A DNA stretch of 64,000 bases, taken from Psychrobacter urativorans (GTDB lineage: Bacteria; Pseudomonadota; Gammaproteobacteria; Pseudomonadales; Moraxellaceae). Position numbers and translations under genes: made by a program. Of the stretch, positions 1 to 9,877 are shown in pieces. The stretch is taken from the NCBI RefSeq assembly GCF_001298525.1, contig NZ_CP012678.1:744001-808000 (forward strand). Direction: 5' to 3'. The notes beneath the pieces are model-generated. The model was not told the origin of the DNA. It saw only the letters and a program-made list of their open reading frames with translations, and searched no databases. The stretch's first letter is position 1. Each line of letters opens with the position of its first letter.

Positions 1-252
1 GTTGGGAGTTAGGTATTAAATAGAAAAACTATCGTATTAACTTTGATTATATTTTTTTAACTCTACCGACAAAATTTCTACACTTAAATCAATAGTAGCT
101 GAAGAACCAATTCAGGTTACAATCAGCATTTGTTATTAGGAATATAGTGATAGAGATATTAACCAAAGAAAAGAACCATGTTTTTTGTATATCTATTTAT
201 CAGTTACTCAATTACCTAATTGTAATATTTTCAGTCATAAGCACCAGTCATT
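1..252. other. AT-rich spacer at left edge, no gene seen
   Basis: This stretch lies downstream of the epimerase gene. It is AT-rich and I see no open frame of useful length, no clear terminator hairpin and no repeat in it. The capsule gene cluster may continue to the left of the window. Confidence 0.5.
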
Positions 253-1299
253 TTACTTTAAAAAATTTATATACCAAGGCATTGCTATTGCAATACCTTC
301 TTTAATTACAAATTCAGGATTATAGCCAAGTAAGGTTTTCGCCTTTGTCACGTCTGCTTGTGAATGACGAACATCTCCTACTCTAAAATCACGATATATT
401 GGTGCTTTATGATGTTTAATACCATTTTTCTGCAGTGATAACTGAATATCCTCATATAACTGATTCAGCGTCGTGCGACCACCCACTGCTACGTTGTATA
501 CCTGATTTTTAGCATCATCTTTTGCTGTTGCAGCCAAAATGTTAGCCTGTACTGCATTATCAATAAAATTAAAATCACGGCTAGTTTCACCATCACCATT
601 GATAAATACATCATCGCCATTAATCATTGCTGCAGTCCACTTAGGGATAACTGCAGCATAAGCACCATCAGGCGTCTGTCGTTTACCAAAAATATTAAAG
701 TAGCGTAAACCAATACTATTAAAGCCGTAAGTGCGAGCAAATACATTGGCATATAACTCATTGACGTACTTAGTTACTGCATATGGCGATAGCGGATTAC
801 CTATGGTATCTTCGACTTTAGGTAGTGCCGGATGATCACCGTAAGTTGAACTACTCGCTGCATAGGTAAAACTTGAAACTTTAGCATCACGGGCTGCAAC
901 TAACATATTTAAATAGCCACTGATATTCGTTTCATTAGTGTTAATAGGATCTGCAATAGAACGTGGTACCGATCCTAATGCAGCTTGATGCAGCACATAA
1001 TCCACCTCTTGACAAGCTGCCTTGCAGTCTTCGAGATTGCGAATATCGCCTTTAATAAAGCTAAAACCTGACCATTGTTTAGGAGTCACCAGACTTCGCA
1101 CTTCATCTAAATTATGCTGAAAGCCAGTAGCAAAATTATCTAAACCAACTACTTTTTGATTAAGTAATAATAAAGTTTCGAGTAAGTTAGAACCTATAAA
1201 ACCAGCTACACCAGTAATTAGCCATGTTTTTGGTTCATTTTCCAGCGTTAGCCTTATTCTCTCATAGGTATTTTGTGTTTGGAGCGACATTATAGTCAT
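253..1299 (-). CDS. wbpP: UDP-N-acetylglucosamine 4-epimerase (WbpP/Gne type)
   Basis: An extended short-chain dehydrogenase/reductase of 348 residues that interconverts UDP-GlcNAc and UDP-GalNAc in the cytoplasm for surface polysaccharide synthesis. The N-terminal NAD-binding motif [12 protein letters not shown] is near residues 30-41. The catalytic Ser/Tyr region shows [10 protein letters not shown] followed by [13 protein letters not shown] (YxxxK), and the protein ends [10 protein letters not shown] as WbpP proteins do. It is the last capsule gene in the window, 24 bp after the dehydrogenase gene. With that enzyme it would give UDP-GalNAc and then UDP-GalNAcA. A second in-frame ATG at 1290 is an alternative start. 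Family assignment is strong; exact substrate preference is inferred. Confidence 0.9.
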   Translation of the reverse strand: MTIMSLQTQNTYERIRLTLENEPKTWLITGVAGFIGSNLLETLLLLNQKVVGLDNFATGFQHNLDEVRSLVTPKQWSGFSFIKGDIRNLEDCKAACQEVDYVLHQAALGSVPRSIADPINTNETNISGYLNMLVAARDAKVSSFTYAASSSTYGDHPALPKVEDTIGNPLSPYAVTKYVNELYANVFARTYGFNSIGLRYFNIFGKRQTPDGAYAAVIPKWTAAMINGDDVFINGDGETSRDFNFIDNAVQANILAATAKDDAKNQVYNVAVGGRTTLNQLYEDIQLSLQKNGIKHHKAPIYRDFRVGDVRHSQADVTKAKTLLGYNPEFVIKEGIAIAMPWYINFLK

Positions 1300-1323
1300 T
1301 TTTCTTATTCTCTAAAAAGGCTA

Positions 1324-2601
1324 TTAAAGGCGAATATCAGTATCATTTCTTGCAAAGAGATACTTTAGATCGTAGAGGACATGATTATCTTTACCTAGAG
1401 CTCTAATATTATCTACTCCCATTTTGCTAAATTCTTGATGCGCGACTGCTAAGATAATACTGTCATATTGATTAGTTAATGGCTCGCTAATAGGAGTGAC
1501 ATTATATTCACGCTGTGCTTCAGCTTTATTTACCCAAGGATCATAAATATCGACCTCAATATTATACTCTTGTAGCTCATGCGCAATATCGATAATTTTG
1601 GTATTGCGCACATCAGGACAATTTTCTTTAAAGCTAAGTCCCAGTATTAATACCCTCGCCCCTTCAACTTGAATACGTTTTTTTATCATTGTTTTAATAA
1701 GTTGGGTAGTTACGTATGCACCCATACCATCATTAAGACGTCTGCCAGCAAGAATAATTTCTGGATTATAACCAATAGCTTGTGCTTTGTGAGTCAGGTA
1801 ATACGGATCAACACCGATACAGTGCCCACCTACTAGACCTGGTCGAAATGGTAAGAAGTTCCACTTCGTTCCAGCCGCTTTTAAAACAGCTTCGGTATCT
1901 ATATTCATTTTATTAAAGATAACAGCCAACTCGTTGATTAGAGCGATATTGACATCTCTTTGTGTATTTTCTATAACTTTTGCCGCTTCTGCTACCTTAA
2001 TAGAAGGTGCTTTGTGTGTACCTGCAGTAATGATTAGGTTGTATACCTTATCAACAAAGTCGGCGATTTCAGGAGTAGAGCCTGCAGTTACCTTTAAAAT
2101 ATTAGTAACACGATGTTCCTTATCTCCTGGATTGATACGCTCAGGACTATATCCTGCATAAAAATCTTGATTAAAAACTAATCCAGAAAAATTTTCCAGT
2201 ACCGGAATACAGACTTCTTCAGTCGCACCTGGATATACTGTAGACTCGTAGACTACAATATCATCTTTTTTAAGCAGACTACCGATAGCAGCGGAAGCTT
2301 TTACTAGAGGAGTCAGGTCTGGTTGCTTATATTCATCGATAGGTGTCGGCACTGTTACGATAAAAAAGTTACAGTCTTTCAGCGCCTGAATATCTGAACT
2401 ATAGCTCAAGTGCAGTGCTTGAGAAAGTTCTTCATTATCCACTTCTAAAGTATGATCTATACCTAATTTTAATTCATTAATGCGGTTAGTATTAATATCA
2501 AAACCGATCACTGAATGTTGCTTTCCAAATTCAACTGCCAACGGCAGTCCTACATAGCCTAGGCCTATCACAGCTATTTTAATATTATCGATATCTATCA
2601 T
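1324..2601 (-). CDS. tviB: UDP-N-acetylhexosamine 6-dehydrogenase (WbpO/TviB type)
   Basis: A UDP-glucose/GDP-mannose dehydrogenase family enzyme of 425 residues that oxidises C6 of UDP-GlcNAc or UDP-GalNAc to the uronic acid with two NAD+. The Rossmann motif [14 protein letters not shown] is at residues 9-22. The catalytic cysteine sits in [12 protein letters not shown] near residue 260, and a second Rossmann-like C-terminal domain follows ([19 protein letters not shown]). It stands between the membrane dehydratase and the 4-epimerase genes in the capsule operon. The pairing with a WbpP-type epimerase suggests UDP-GalNAcA as product; substrate choice cannot be read from sequence alone. Confidence 0.9.
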   Translation of the reverse strand: MIDIDNIKIAVIGLGYVGLPLAVEFGKQHSVIGFDINTNRINELKLGIDHTLEVDNEELSQALHLSYSSDIQALKDCNFFIVTVPTPIDEYKQPDLTPLVKASAAIGSLLKKDDIVVYESTVYPGATEEVCIPVLENFSGLVFNQDFYAGYSPERINPGDKEHRVTNILKVTAGSTPEIADFVDKVYNLIITAGTHKAPSIKVAEAAKVIENTQRDVNIALINELAVIFNKMNIDTEAVLKAAGTKWNFLPFRPGLVGGHCIGVDPYYLTHKAQAIGYNPEIILAGRRLNDGMGAYVTTQLIKTMIKKRIQVEGARVLILGLSFKENCPDVRNTKIIDIAHELQEYNIEVDIYDPWVNKAEAQREYNVTPISEPLTNQYDSIILAVAHQEFSKMGVDNIRALGKDNHVLYDLKYLFARNDTDIRL

Positions 2602-2666
2602 AAAAACCCTTTGAATAATGTTACCAGTAATGATTGATGATGTGTATGAGCAGTAAAATCATATCG

Positions 2667-4640
2667 CTATGTAGGCGTAGACCCTTCTTTATAACCAGCA
2701 ACGAAATGTTTAAACTGCTGTTTTAGCCATATAACATCATGCTGGCGAGCTTTATCAGTCAACTCAGATAGTGTCTGCTCTATATCGCTTAATGGGAAAC
2801 CATGCTCCATCGCCTGCATTATTAGTGGATGAGTGGTATCCTCAACATTATCTTCACCAATAATTAACTCTTCATAGAGTTTTTCACCAGCCCGAAGGCC
2901 AGTAAAGACAATTTCTATATCACCATCAGGATGATTCTCGTCTTTAGTCTCGCAGCCACTTAAGTGAATCATGCGACGGGCCAAATCAACAATTTTGACT
3001 GGTTCACCCATATTCAGAACAAATACTTCACCACCAGATGCCATAGCTCCAGCCTGAATCACTAGATTTGCTGCCTCTGGAATAGTCATAAAATAGCGTG
3101 TAACATCTGGATGTGTGACTGTTATAGGGCGCCCTTGCTCGATTTGTTTAGTAAATACTGGAACCACAGAGCCAGATGAACCGAGAACATTTCCAAACCG
3201 CACCATACTAATGCAAGTTTGACTACTAGTTTGGCTTAGTCCTTGACATACCAGCTCTGCTAAACGCTTAGTTGCGCCCATCACGTTGGTTGGGCGCACT
3301 GCCTTATCAGTCGAAATAAGTACAAATGTAGCCACTTTTGCTTGAATAGCAGCACGAGCACAGTGATAAGTACCTTTAGTATTGTTAATAGCACCCTCAA
3401 AAGGATTATGTTCGACAAGAGGTACATGCTTGTATGCAGCCGCATGATATACGGTCTGTATATGATAAGTCTTAAATATTCTAACGAGATTATCCTCATT
3501 AGTGACATTACCAATAATAGCAACTATATCAATATCTTGATACTGAGGATTATTAGCTTGCTTGCCAACAAGCTCTTGATGAATACTATATAAAGCATAT
3601 TCAGACAACTCATAGAGCACTAGGCATTTTGGTTTATTTTTGATAATCTGCCGACATAACTCACTACCGATAGAGCCACCTGCACCAGTAACTAGCACAT
3701 ATTTATTGGTGATGTTTTTTTGTAATAATTTTTCATCAGGCTCAACTGTCTGCCTATCTAAAACATCTAATATATCTATATTACGCATATTGCTGACAGT
3801 GACTTTTTCATCAGCAATCTCTTGCAGACTAGGTAATTCTTTAATTTTGATAGAAATATTTGCCAGTTTATCGATAATATACCTTTTATGCGTGCGGCTT
3901 ATAGAAGGCACAGCTAAAAATACTTGGGCAATATCTAGCGTATCCACCATATCAACAAGATCACTAGCAGCGTAAATCCTTTTCCCCAAGATATAAGCAC
4001 CTGTTAGCTGCGGATTATCATCAACAAAAGCAACTACATTATACTTATGGGAATCTCTAAGCCCATCAAATAATTCTCTACCCGCAAGACCAGCACCATA
4101 AATAACCACATTATCATAATCACTAATGTCTTTACTACGCGGTGTTCGTTTACCTTGCCAGCGTGTTAATAGCTCTTTAATCGTTAGGCGACTATTCCAT
4201 AACCAAATAAAGAATAAGAACAGATAAAAAATAGGAATAGAACGCGGTATGATAGGCATCCAGTCTAAATAAAGAATAGCCTCATAAATAATAATCAGTA
4301 CAGCAAACAACTGCAACACACTTCGCATTACCGTGTCAAAAAATACTCTAGCGACGTTTTTATAGAAACCTATTAGATACAATCCGATAATAGGCATGAC
4401 TGCATAAAGACCTAAAGCAACAGGACTAATATGATTGTCTATATAACCAAACCTAAGTGCTAATGCAAAATACAGACACACGCCTGCCATAAAAAAATCA
4501 GCAGTAATCAAAATAGTCTGTTTGACACTACGTGGTAGTGCTAATAAATACTGAGCACTACGGTATAGCCAATTATTAGTATCGCTAGCATTACTAACGG
4601 ATGTCTTATAAGTATGATTAAGCTCTGAACTCATAAACAT
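2667..4640 (-). CDS. membrane-bound nucleotide-sugar 4,6-dehydratase (WbpM/CapD family)
   Basis: About 657 residues. The first 150 hold four hydrophobic segments, followed by a CoA-binding-like/Rossmann domain (VVIYGAGLAGREL) and a C-terminal SDR domain with TGAGGSIGSELCRQI. The catalytic region STDKAVRPTNVMGATKR has Met in place of the usual Tyr of YxxxK, as in WbpM/PglF-type UDP-GlcNAc 4,6-dehydratases. The enzyme makes a 4-keto-6-deoxy sugar used for sugars such as QuiNAc, FucNAc or bacillosamine derivatives. It follows wzc closely. A TTG at 4649 extends the frame by three codons, but the ATG at 4640 (GAGCG just upstream) is the better start. Which final sugar is made depends on genes outside this window. 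Confidence 0.88.
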   Translation of the reverse strand: MFMSSELNHTYKTSVSNASDTNNWLYRSAQYLLALPRSVKQTILITADFFMAGVCLYFALALRFGYIDNHISPVALGLYAVMPIIGLYLIGFYKNVARVFFDTVMRSVLQLFAVLIIIYEAILYLDWMPIIPRSIPIFYLFLFFIWLWNSRLTIKELLTRWQGKRTPRSKDISDYDNVVIYGAGLAGRELFDGLRDSHKYNVVAFVDDNPQLTGAYILGKRIYAASDLVDMVDTLDIAQVFLAVPSISRTHKRYIIDKLANISIKIKELPSLQEIADEKVTVSNMRNIDILDVLDRQTVEPDEKLLQKNITNKYVLVTGAGGSIGSELCRQIIKNKPKCLVLYELSEYALYSIHQELVGKQANNPQYQDIDIVAIIGNVTNEDNLVRIFKTYHIQTVYHAAAYKHVPLVEHNPFEGAINNTKGTYHCARAAIQAKVATFVLISTDKAVRPTNVMGATKRLAELVCQGLSQTSSQTCISMVRFGNVLGSSGSVVPVFTKQIEQGRPITVTHPDVTRYFMTIPEAANLVIQAGAMASGGEVFVLNMGEPVKIVDLARRMIHLSGCETKDENHPDGDIEIVFTGLRAGEKLYEELIIGEDNVEDTTHPLIMQAMEHGFPLSDIEQTLSELTDKARQHDVIWLKQQFKHFVAGYKEGSTPT

Positions 4641-4664
4641 AGCGCTCAACTGTTTGTGTAATAT

Positions 4665-6890
4665 CTATTTGTTACTACCATATGCATAACTGTAATTATA
4701 GCTGTATTTGCTCATCAGACCTTGTTTCACATCATTGAGGATAATACCATCTACTCGTACGTTAGCTTTATTAAGCTGTTTTATCGCATAAACTAGCTGA
4801 CCCTCTATCGATTTTTCGTATCGAGTCACCATCAGTACTTTATCCGCATATTGTGACAATATTATAGCATCGGACGCTGCTAATATCGGCGGCGAATCAA
4901 TGACAATATAATCGTAATAAGCGTTTAATTGTGTCATCAAACCTCTAAAGCTATCGCCAGCAAGTAACGATACAGGGTTATGCGGATGTTTGCCTCGAGG
5001 CATAAAATCAATATGATCCATAGATGTAGAATGGATAAAATCAGCTAGATTATCATCTACTTGGAGTTCATCATTTTTCTGAGATAAGTAATCTGCTAGA
5101 CCATTATCTTGATCCATATTAAATATCTTATGTAGCTCACCCAAACGCATATCTGCATCTATAACTAAAACCTTAGTGTTAAGCTGACCAAATACCTCAG
5201 CAAGATTTGCCGATATAAACGACTTACCAACGCCTGGACTCTCACCTGAAATTAGTATTACTTTAGCACGTTGGCCTGCTTTACCTTCTTTTGGCATACC
5301 GAACATCAGATGTGTTCTTAGGCTTTTTATGGCTTCGTAGCTTAAGCTGTTACTATCAACATAAGCTAATAAGCGATTTGGTGCTTTTTTATTCTTTGAT
5401 AACCTTGATAGTAATGGTGAGCTTGGAATCGTTGCAATAACTGGTACACCAGTTTTTGTTTCCAAGCGTTCAGAGTCTTTGACCGTACTTTTAAGCAAGT
5501 TTTTAAGCAAAACCAAAGTTGCTCCTAGGAATGTCCCTAGTATAGTAGCTAACAGTATAATTAGCTTTTTATTCGGTGCAATAGCTCTATAGGTACTGAT
5601 AGGCGAATCAATGATACGTGCATAACCAATTTGCCCTGCTTTGACAATTTTTAACTGCTCATAGTTTTTGAGCATGGTCAGATATATTTCTCTATTAATA
5701 CCTGTGTCTTCTGATAGCTTTAAAAACTCTCTTTGTATATTTGGTAACCTTGTAACTCTATCGTCTATTTCTTGTTTTTTATTATTCAAGACTTTTAATT
5801 GTTCATTTATTTGAATAACTAGTGGATGATCTTCTGTATAATAAGTGATTAAATCTGCTTTTTTAAGCTTTAAATCATTAATCTGAGAATCAATTTTAGA
5901 GTTTTCGGAGAGTAATAGTCCAGCTTCTTGACCAATGTCGATTGTGCCATATTTCTCACGGAACTCATTAAATACTTTCTCGGAAGCTTCAAGCTTTTGT
6001 TTTAACGCTGGAATTTGCGTTTCCATAAAGGTAAGTGTTTTAGTAGTTTCTTCAGATCCGCGCGATTGGTTCTGACCTACATAAGATAAAATAATTTGAT
6101 TTAATATTAAGCTCACTTGCTGCTGATTTGAACCTGTTAGAGATAGCTGAATAATACCGGTCTTATTACCAAGTTCTTTCACAATTAAAGCACCGTTTAT
6201 GGCATCGGTTGTGTTCTGTAATGACTGTTTAGTAATAGTAATAGGGTGATTATCATTAGGCAGGTCAGTGACAGTAATTTGGATGATACCATCTGAACCT
6301 ATAAAGCGATTCAGTTGATTCAGTTGTCCCTTAAAATCATCAAAACCGTTACTAAGTATAAATCCTGTTTTAGATTTCACTAAGGTAAAAGACTGATTTA
6401 AATACGCTTGCGACACATTAAATTGTCTTATTTGCACTGGTCCATCTTCGGTATCAAGTATCACGCTTTCAGGACTATTCACTTGCGTATCGGTACGATT
6501 ATTTTTTATTCTATCTAATTTATTAATGGTAGGATCATTTAATCTTATATCTAAGTGTAGTAAGTCAACTACGGGTTTTAATATCATACGTGATTTTATT
6601 AGTTCTGCTTCTGTCTGAGCAGGACTCACATCTGGCGACACTAAATCTGAAATATTTGAGCCTAATGCCGACACTCCTTGAAACTTATTATCAATCTGTA
6701 TTAGAGCATCTGACTTAAAAACAGGATTCAGATAACGGCTATATAACACACCTATAACCAGCCCTAAAAACGCAAAAAGTAATAGCGTCTTCCAGCCGCG
6801 TAATAAACCTAGCAGTAAAGCTAATAAGTCAATCTCATCGTTATCATTTTCGGCAATAGGCTTTGAAAATTTATTTGATTCTGTATTCAT
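4665..6890 (-). CDS. wzc: capsule polysaccharide co-polymerase and tyrosine autokinase Wzc
   Basis: A 741-residue inner-membrane bacterial tyrosine kinase that works with Wza and Wzb to polymerise and export group 1-type capsule. It has a Wzz domain with a first membrane segment near residues 35-53, a long coiled-coil periplasmic part, and a second membrane segment near 440-463. The cytoplasmic kinase domain follows, with Walker A SGESPGVGKS (near 555), Walker A' VLVIDADMR and Walker B DYIVIDSPP. The tail at 729-737 alternates tyrosines (YSYNYSYAY), the autophosphorylation cluster. It begins 13 bp after wzb. Confidence 0.95.
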   Translation of the reverse strand: MNTESNKFSKPIAENDNDEIDLLALLLGLLRGWKTLLLFAFLGLVIGVLYSRYLNPVFKSDALIQIDNKFQGVSALGSNISDLVSPDVSPAQTEAELIKSRMILKPVVDLLHLDIRLNDPTINKLDRIKNNRTDTQVNSPESVILDTEDGPVQIRQFNVSQAYLNQSFTLVKSKTGFILSNGFDDFKGQLNQLNRFIGSDGIIQITVTDLPNDNHPITITKQSLQNTTDAINGALIVKELGNKTGIIQLSLTGSNQQQVSLILNQIILSYVGQNQSRGSEETTKTLTFMETQIPALKQKLEASEKVFNEFREKYGTIDIGQEAGLLLSENSKIDSQINDLKLKKADLITYYTEDHPLVIQINEQLKVLNNKKQEIDDRVTRLPNIQREFLKLSEDTGINREIYLTMLKNYEQLKIVKAGQIGYARIIDSPISTYRAIAPNKKLIILLATILGTFLGATLVLLKNLLKSTVKDSERLETKTGVPVIATIPSSPLLSRLSKNKKAPNRLLAYVDSNSLSYEAIKSLRTHLMFGMPKEGKAGQRAKVILISGESPGVGKSFISANLAEVFGQLNTKVLVIDADMRLGELHKIFNMDQDNGLADYLSQKNDELQVDDNLADFIHSTSMDHIDFMPRGKHPHNPVSLLAGDSFRGLMTQLNAYYDYIVIDSPPILAASDAIILSQYADKVLMVTRYEKSIEGQLVYAIKQLNKANVRVDGIILNDVKQGLMSKYSYNYSYAYGSNK

Positions 6891-6903
6891 AAATAGTCAC
6901 TAC

Positions 6904-7332
6904 TTAAATTTTATTAAACCACTGATCTAAGCCATCAATAATATCTTGTTTGGCCGTCTCAAACGCTGACTCACTATGCCCATAAGGATCGGCAATATCT
7001 ATGTCAATCCAGTGTCCGATTCTAAAGGTTTTACCTCGACAATGTGGCCATTGATCTTCAATCCATTTAGTTTGGTTGATTGACATGGTAAAAATCAAAT
7101 CTGCTGTCACTACCAGCTCTTCGCTGATTTGTTTAGCAATATGATCACTCATATATATATTGCTTGCTGCCATAACTGCCATTGCCTTGGCATCAGCATG
7201 ATGACCAACCACTGCAGAAAGACCAGCGGAATCAATATGCTTTTGTGGGTATTGACGCTCTAAAAGGGCCGCAGCTATTGGGCTACGACATATATTGCCC
7301 ACACATACTACTAAGATATTAGTAAAGCTCAT
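6904..7332 (-). CDS. wzb: low-molecular-weight protein tyrosine phosphatase Wzb
   Basis: A cytoplasmic phosphatase of 142 residues that dephosphorylates the tyrosine cluster of Wzc, so that Wzc cycles during capsule assembly. The P-loop VCVGNICRSP (CX5R) is at residues 9-18, and the general-acid loop DIADPYGHS is near residue 115. Size and motifs match the family. It lies between wza (15 bp upstream) and wzc in one operon. Confidence 0.95.
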   Translation of the reverse strand: MSFTNILVVCVGNICRSPIAAALLERQYPQKHIDSAGLSAVVGHHADAKAMAVMAASNIYMSDHIAKQISEELVVTADLIFTMSINQTKWIEDQWPHCRGKTFRIGHWIDIDIADPYGHSESAFETAKQDIIDGLDQWFNKI

Positions 7333-7347
7333 AATATATATTGCTAC

Positions 7348-8424
7348 CTATAGACTTGATAAACTTCTAACTGCAGATGTAGATGGTAGTAATGAACTAA
7401 TAACGCGATTCCAACGGGTTAAGCCAGTGGGATCAACATAAACAATATCGTTTGCCTGCATCTCAAAACGATTAGCGAGTGCAAAGCTGGTGATTGCTTG
7501 CATATCAACGTAATAAATATTGGTATATTGAGAGTTAGGATTATCACGAACCACATATATCTTAGCGGCATTCGCAGTTCTGGAGTCAAGACCTCGCGAC
7601 TCACCTAAGACCTGCGCCAAACTAATTCCTTGCTCAAGAATAGGTACAGGTTCCACTTTGCCAAACTCACCTAATACATAAACTTTATTACGACTTTGGC
7701 TATTAACATGAATGGAATCACCATCTTGCAAATAAATTTGGTTAGCTGATGATCCCATTTGTCTTAATGACTGCAACCCTATATTATAATTAACGCCTTT
7801 ACGGTTTAGTACAATATTATTTGAATCGCCAGTTGGGCTTGCTCCGCCTGCCATAGAGATTGCGCTATATAACGAGACTGGTGCATCAGCAATGCTAAAT
7901 TCTCCAGGCTTATTGACTTCACCATCAATAAAAAACTTATTGCCACGATAATCAGTAATCTTTACTTGTGGGTCTGAGTATTTAAGATAGCGTTGTAACT
8001 GTCCACGTAGGTTAGCGGTAAACTGCGGCACACTGACCCCACTTGCTTTAATACGTCCTATCAGCGGAAACTGAATAAAACCCTGCTGATCTACGGGGTA
8101 TCCTGATGTACCAGCAGATGTGATATCCGGATAACCAACTAAGATAATGCTTAGAACATCACCTTGAGCAATACGGTAATCTGTTCGAGCAGACATCTTA
8201 ATTAATCGCGACAAGTCGTTAATAGGGCGAACTATTTGCTTAGGCGGTAGCGTTGCCAAAGTTAATGGTTGTACATTGAACTGAATGCCATTATCAGCTG
8301 TGAAAGAGCCACTAGGCGGCAATGCACCAGAATGAAGACCAGAATTAAGAGTAGCTGTACAACCAGAAAGCAGGCTGATGAGTATTAAACATGCTGCACT
8401 TAAGAGCTTGTTTGAGAGTCGCAT
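7348..8424 (-). CDS. wza: outer-membrane polysaccharide export lipoprotein Wza
   Basis: Wza forms the outer-membrane channel for capsule export. From the ATG at 8424 the protein has 358 residues. Its lipoprotein signal peptide starts MRLSNKLL and ends in the lipobox LLSGC (Cys 22), followed by a polysaccharide-export domain (TDYRIAQGDVLSIILVGYPD) and SLBB-type repeats (FFIDGEVNKPGEFSI; VYVLGEFGKVEPV). The frame is open upstream to a TTG at 8445 and an ATG at 8439, but the lipoprotein signal fits best from 8424. It is the first gene of the capsule operon. The spacer upstream carries a 14-bp inverted repeat and a likely extended -10 promoter. Confidence 0.92.
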   Translation of the reverse strand: MRLSNKLLSAACLILISLLSGCTATLNSGLHSGALPPSGSFTADNGIQFNVQPLTLATLPPKQIVRPINDLSRLIKMSARTDYRIAQGDVLSIILVGYPDITSAGTSGYPVDQQGFIQFPLIGRIKASGVSVPQFTANLRGQLQRYLKYSDPQVKITDYRGNKFFIDGEVNKPGEFSIADAPVSLYSAISMAGGASPTGDSNNIVLNRKGVNYNIGLQSLRQMGSSANQIYLQDGDSIHVNSQSRNKVYVLGEFGKVEPVPILEQGISLAQVLGESRGLDSRTANAAKIYVVRDNPNSQYTNIYYVDMQAITSFALANRFEMQANDIVYVDPTGLTRWNRVISSLLPSTSAVRSLSSL

Positions 8425-8444
8425 AGCAAAGAGCCCCATGAACA

Positions 8445-8485
8445 ATAAAGTTGTAAATAAATAGTAAATTCATTTACAACTTTAT
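8445..8485 (-). promoter_or_regulatory. 14-bp perfect inverted repeat in the capsule-operon leader
   Basis: The arms ATAAAGTTGTAAAT (8445-8458) and ATTTACAACTTTAT (8472-8485) are exact reverse complements separated by 13 bases. The structure sits 20 bp upstream of the preferred wza ATG and downstream of the predicted promoter, so it would be transcribed as a leader hairpin. It could instead be a protein-binding dyad. No long T-run follows on the minus strand, so it is not a classical terminator. Confidence 0.6.
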
Positions 8486-8513
8486 AATTACATTAATAGC
8501 AAAAATAATCGAT

Positions 8514-8522
8514 ATTATAACA
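8514..8522 (-). promoter_or_regulatory. putative extended -10 promoter for the capsule operon
   Basis: On the minus strand the sequence reads TGTTATAAT, a TGn motif followed by a perfect TATAAT. No good -35 box lies 17 bp upstream. Initiation here would give a leader of about 80 bases that contains the inverted repeat at 8445-8485. This is pattern matching only. Confidence 0.4.
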
Positions 8523-8896
8523 TAAGTTGCCTAAAATTAATCATTTTTTACGTTTCATCTGCATAAAAAGCGCTTTTCTAACTTATTGTTTATATTTAAA
8601 TCAACTTTAATCTATAAATTACATCTTAGTATGATTTTTTCAGAAGAAAAATACTTTATAGACAAAAATATAGCTTATAAATTTTGTTTAACTCTTTATA
8701 AACAGTATTATTACTTATATCGTAAGATTTAAATGAATTTCCTCTATAGCTTAAGGAAGCTCACAACACGCAGCCAGTTTCTTTTTCTTAGGAAACAGGA
8801 TAATTAAATTATAATTTGTACTAAATAGCGTATAATATTCCTTTTTTATATCTATACATTGAGAAATGTATCCCTAACCGATTCAAGGAAATCATT
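8523..8896. other. AT-rich divergent spacer between the capsule operon and rluB
   Basis: This spacer separates two divergent transcription units. A TATAAT at 8831-8836 may be the -10 of rluB, though no convincing -35 lies at normal distance. A small dyad, ATACATT-GAGA-AATGTAT (8854-8871), lies in the presumed rluB leader. I looked for a JUMPstart/ops element on both strands and did not see one. No gene is apparent. Confidence 0.5.
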
Positions 8897-9814
8897 ATGA
8901 AAGATGAAAAACTGCAAAAAGCCCTCGCTCGTATGGGTCTTGGTTCACGCCGTCAGATGGAAGAAGTCATCAAATCAGGTCGCGTAACCGTCAATAATGC
9001 GCCTGCTACTATTGGTGATCGTGTCGAGCAAGGCGATGAGATTCGCGTTGATGGTCGTCAAATTAAATATACGGCTGAAAATGAAAAACGTCGCCGCGTG
9101 TTGGCTTATTATAAACCTGAAGGTGAAGTTTGTTCTGCTAATGATCCAGAAGGTCGTCCAACGGTATTTGAGCGCCTGCCAAAACTTACCCATGATCGCT
9201 GGGTGATGGTTGGACGCTTGGATATCAATTCTACTGGTCTATTATTATTTACTAATGATGGCGAGATGGCGCACCGTTTGATGCATCCATCAAGTGAAGT
9301 AACACGCGAGTATGCCGTACGGGTATTGGGTGAAGTAACCCCAGCTATGGCACGGGCGATGACTACAGGCGTGATGTTAGAAGATGGCTTAGCCAAGTTT
9401 GATGACATCAAAGAAGGCGGCGGTGAAGGCGTTAATAAGTGGCATCATGTCAAACTTAAAGAAGGGCGTAACCGTGAAGTACGCCGTTTATTTGAGTCAC
9501 AAGGTCTTAAAGTCAGCCGTTTATTACGCACCAGCTATGGAGATATCGCGCTACCAAAAGAGTTGCGCACCGGTCGTTTCTTAGAGTTAGATAGAAAAGA
9601 CATCAATATTCTGACTGATTTGGTAAGTTTACGTCCACGTTATGGCACAGGTCTACATGGCGCTGCGAAACGTAAGCAAGAACGTATTAAAGAGAAGCCT
9701 TTAAAAGCGCGCCGTAGTGAAAATACGCGTAGCAGTACAGCGAAACCTAAGAGTAGCGCTAGCCCTGCCAGCCGCGGCTCACGCAACACTCGTGATCGTA
9801 ACACGCAGCGTTAG
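8897..9814 (+). CDS. rluB: 23S rRNA pseudouridine synthase RluB
   Basis: It isomerises a uridine in the peptidyl-transferase region of 23S rRNA (position 2605 in E. coli). An S4 RNA-binding domain occupies about residues 1-60 (LQKALARMGLGSRRQMEEVI). The RsuA/RluB catalytic domain follows, with the aspartate in GRLDINSTGLLLFTNDG. The last 60 residues form a basic, Ser/Arg-rich tail. AAGGAA lies at good distance before the ATG. The gene stands alone and ends at a bidirectional terminator. RluB is preferred over RluE/RluF from the S4 domain and basic tail. Confidence 0.88.
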   Translation: MKDEKLQKALARMGLGSRRQMEEVIKSGRVTVNNAPATIGDRVEQGDEIRVDGRQIKYTAENEKRRRVLAYYKPEGEVCSANDPEGRPTVFERLPKLTHDRWVMVGRLDINSTGLLLFTNDGEMAHRLMHPSSEVTREYAVRVLGEVTPAMARAMTTGVMLEDGLAKFDDIKEGGGEGVNKWHHVKLKEGRNREVRRLFESQGLKVSRLLRTSYGDIALPKELRTGRFLELDRKDINILTDLVSLRPRYGTGLHGAAKRKQERIKEKPLKARRSENTRSSTAKPKSSASPASRGSRNTRDRNTQR

Positions 9815-9865
9815 TACTTGATTGCATAGTCTTTCATTGCATAGTACTTGATTGCTAAGTCTTAA
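9811..9865. repeat. degenerate 15-bp tandem repeat over the rluB stop codon
   Basis: Three related 15-base units, ATTGCATAGTCTTTC (9821-9835), ATTGCATAGTACTTG (9836-9850) and ATTGCTAAGTCTTAA (9851-9865), follow a partial unit TTAGTACTTG (9811-9820) that contains the rluB TAG. TAGTACTTGATTGC recurs exactly at 9812-9825 and 9842-9855. Confidence 0.7.
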
Positions 9866-9877
9866 AATGATTCGTTA

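Noticed and set aside
8446..8896. JUMPstart/ops element before the capsule operon
   Set aside because: I looked for GGCGGTAG-like sequence on both strands and found none convincing.
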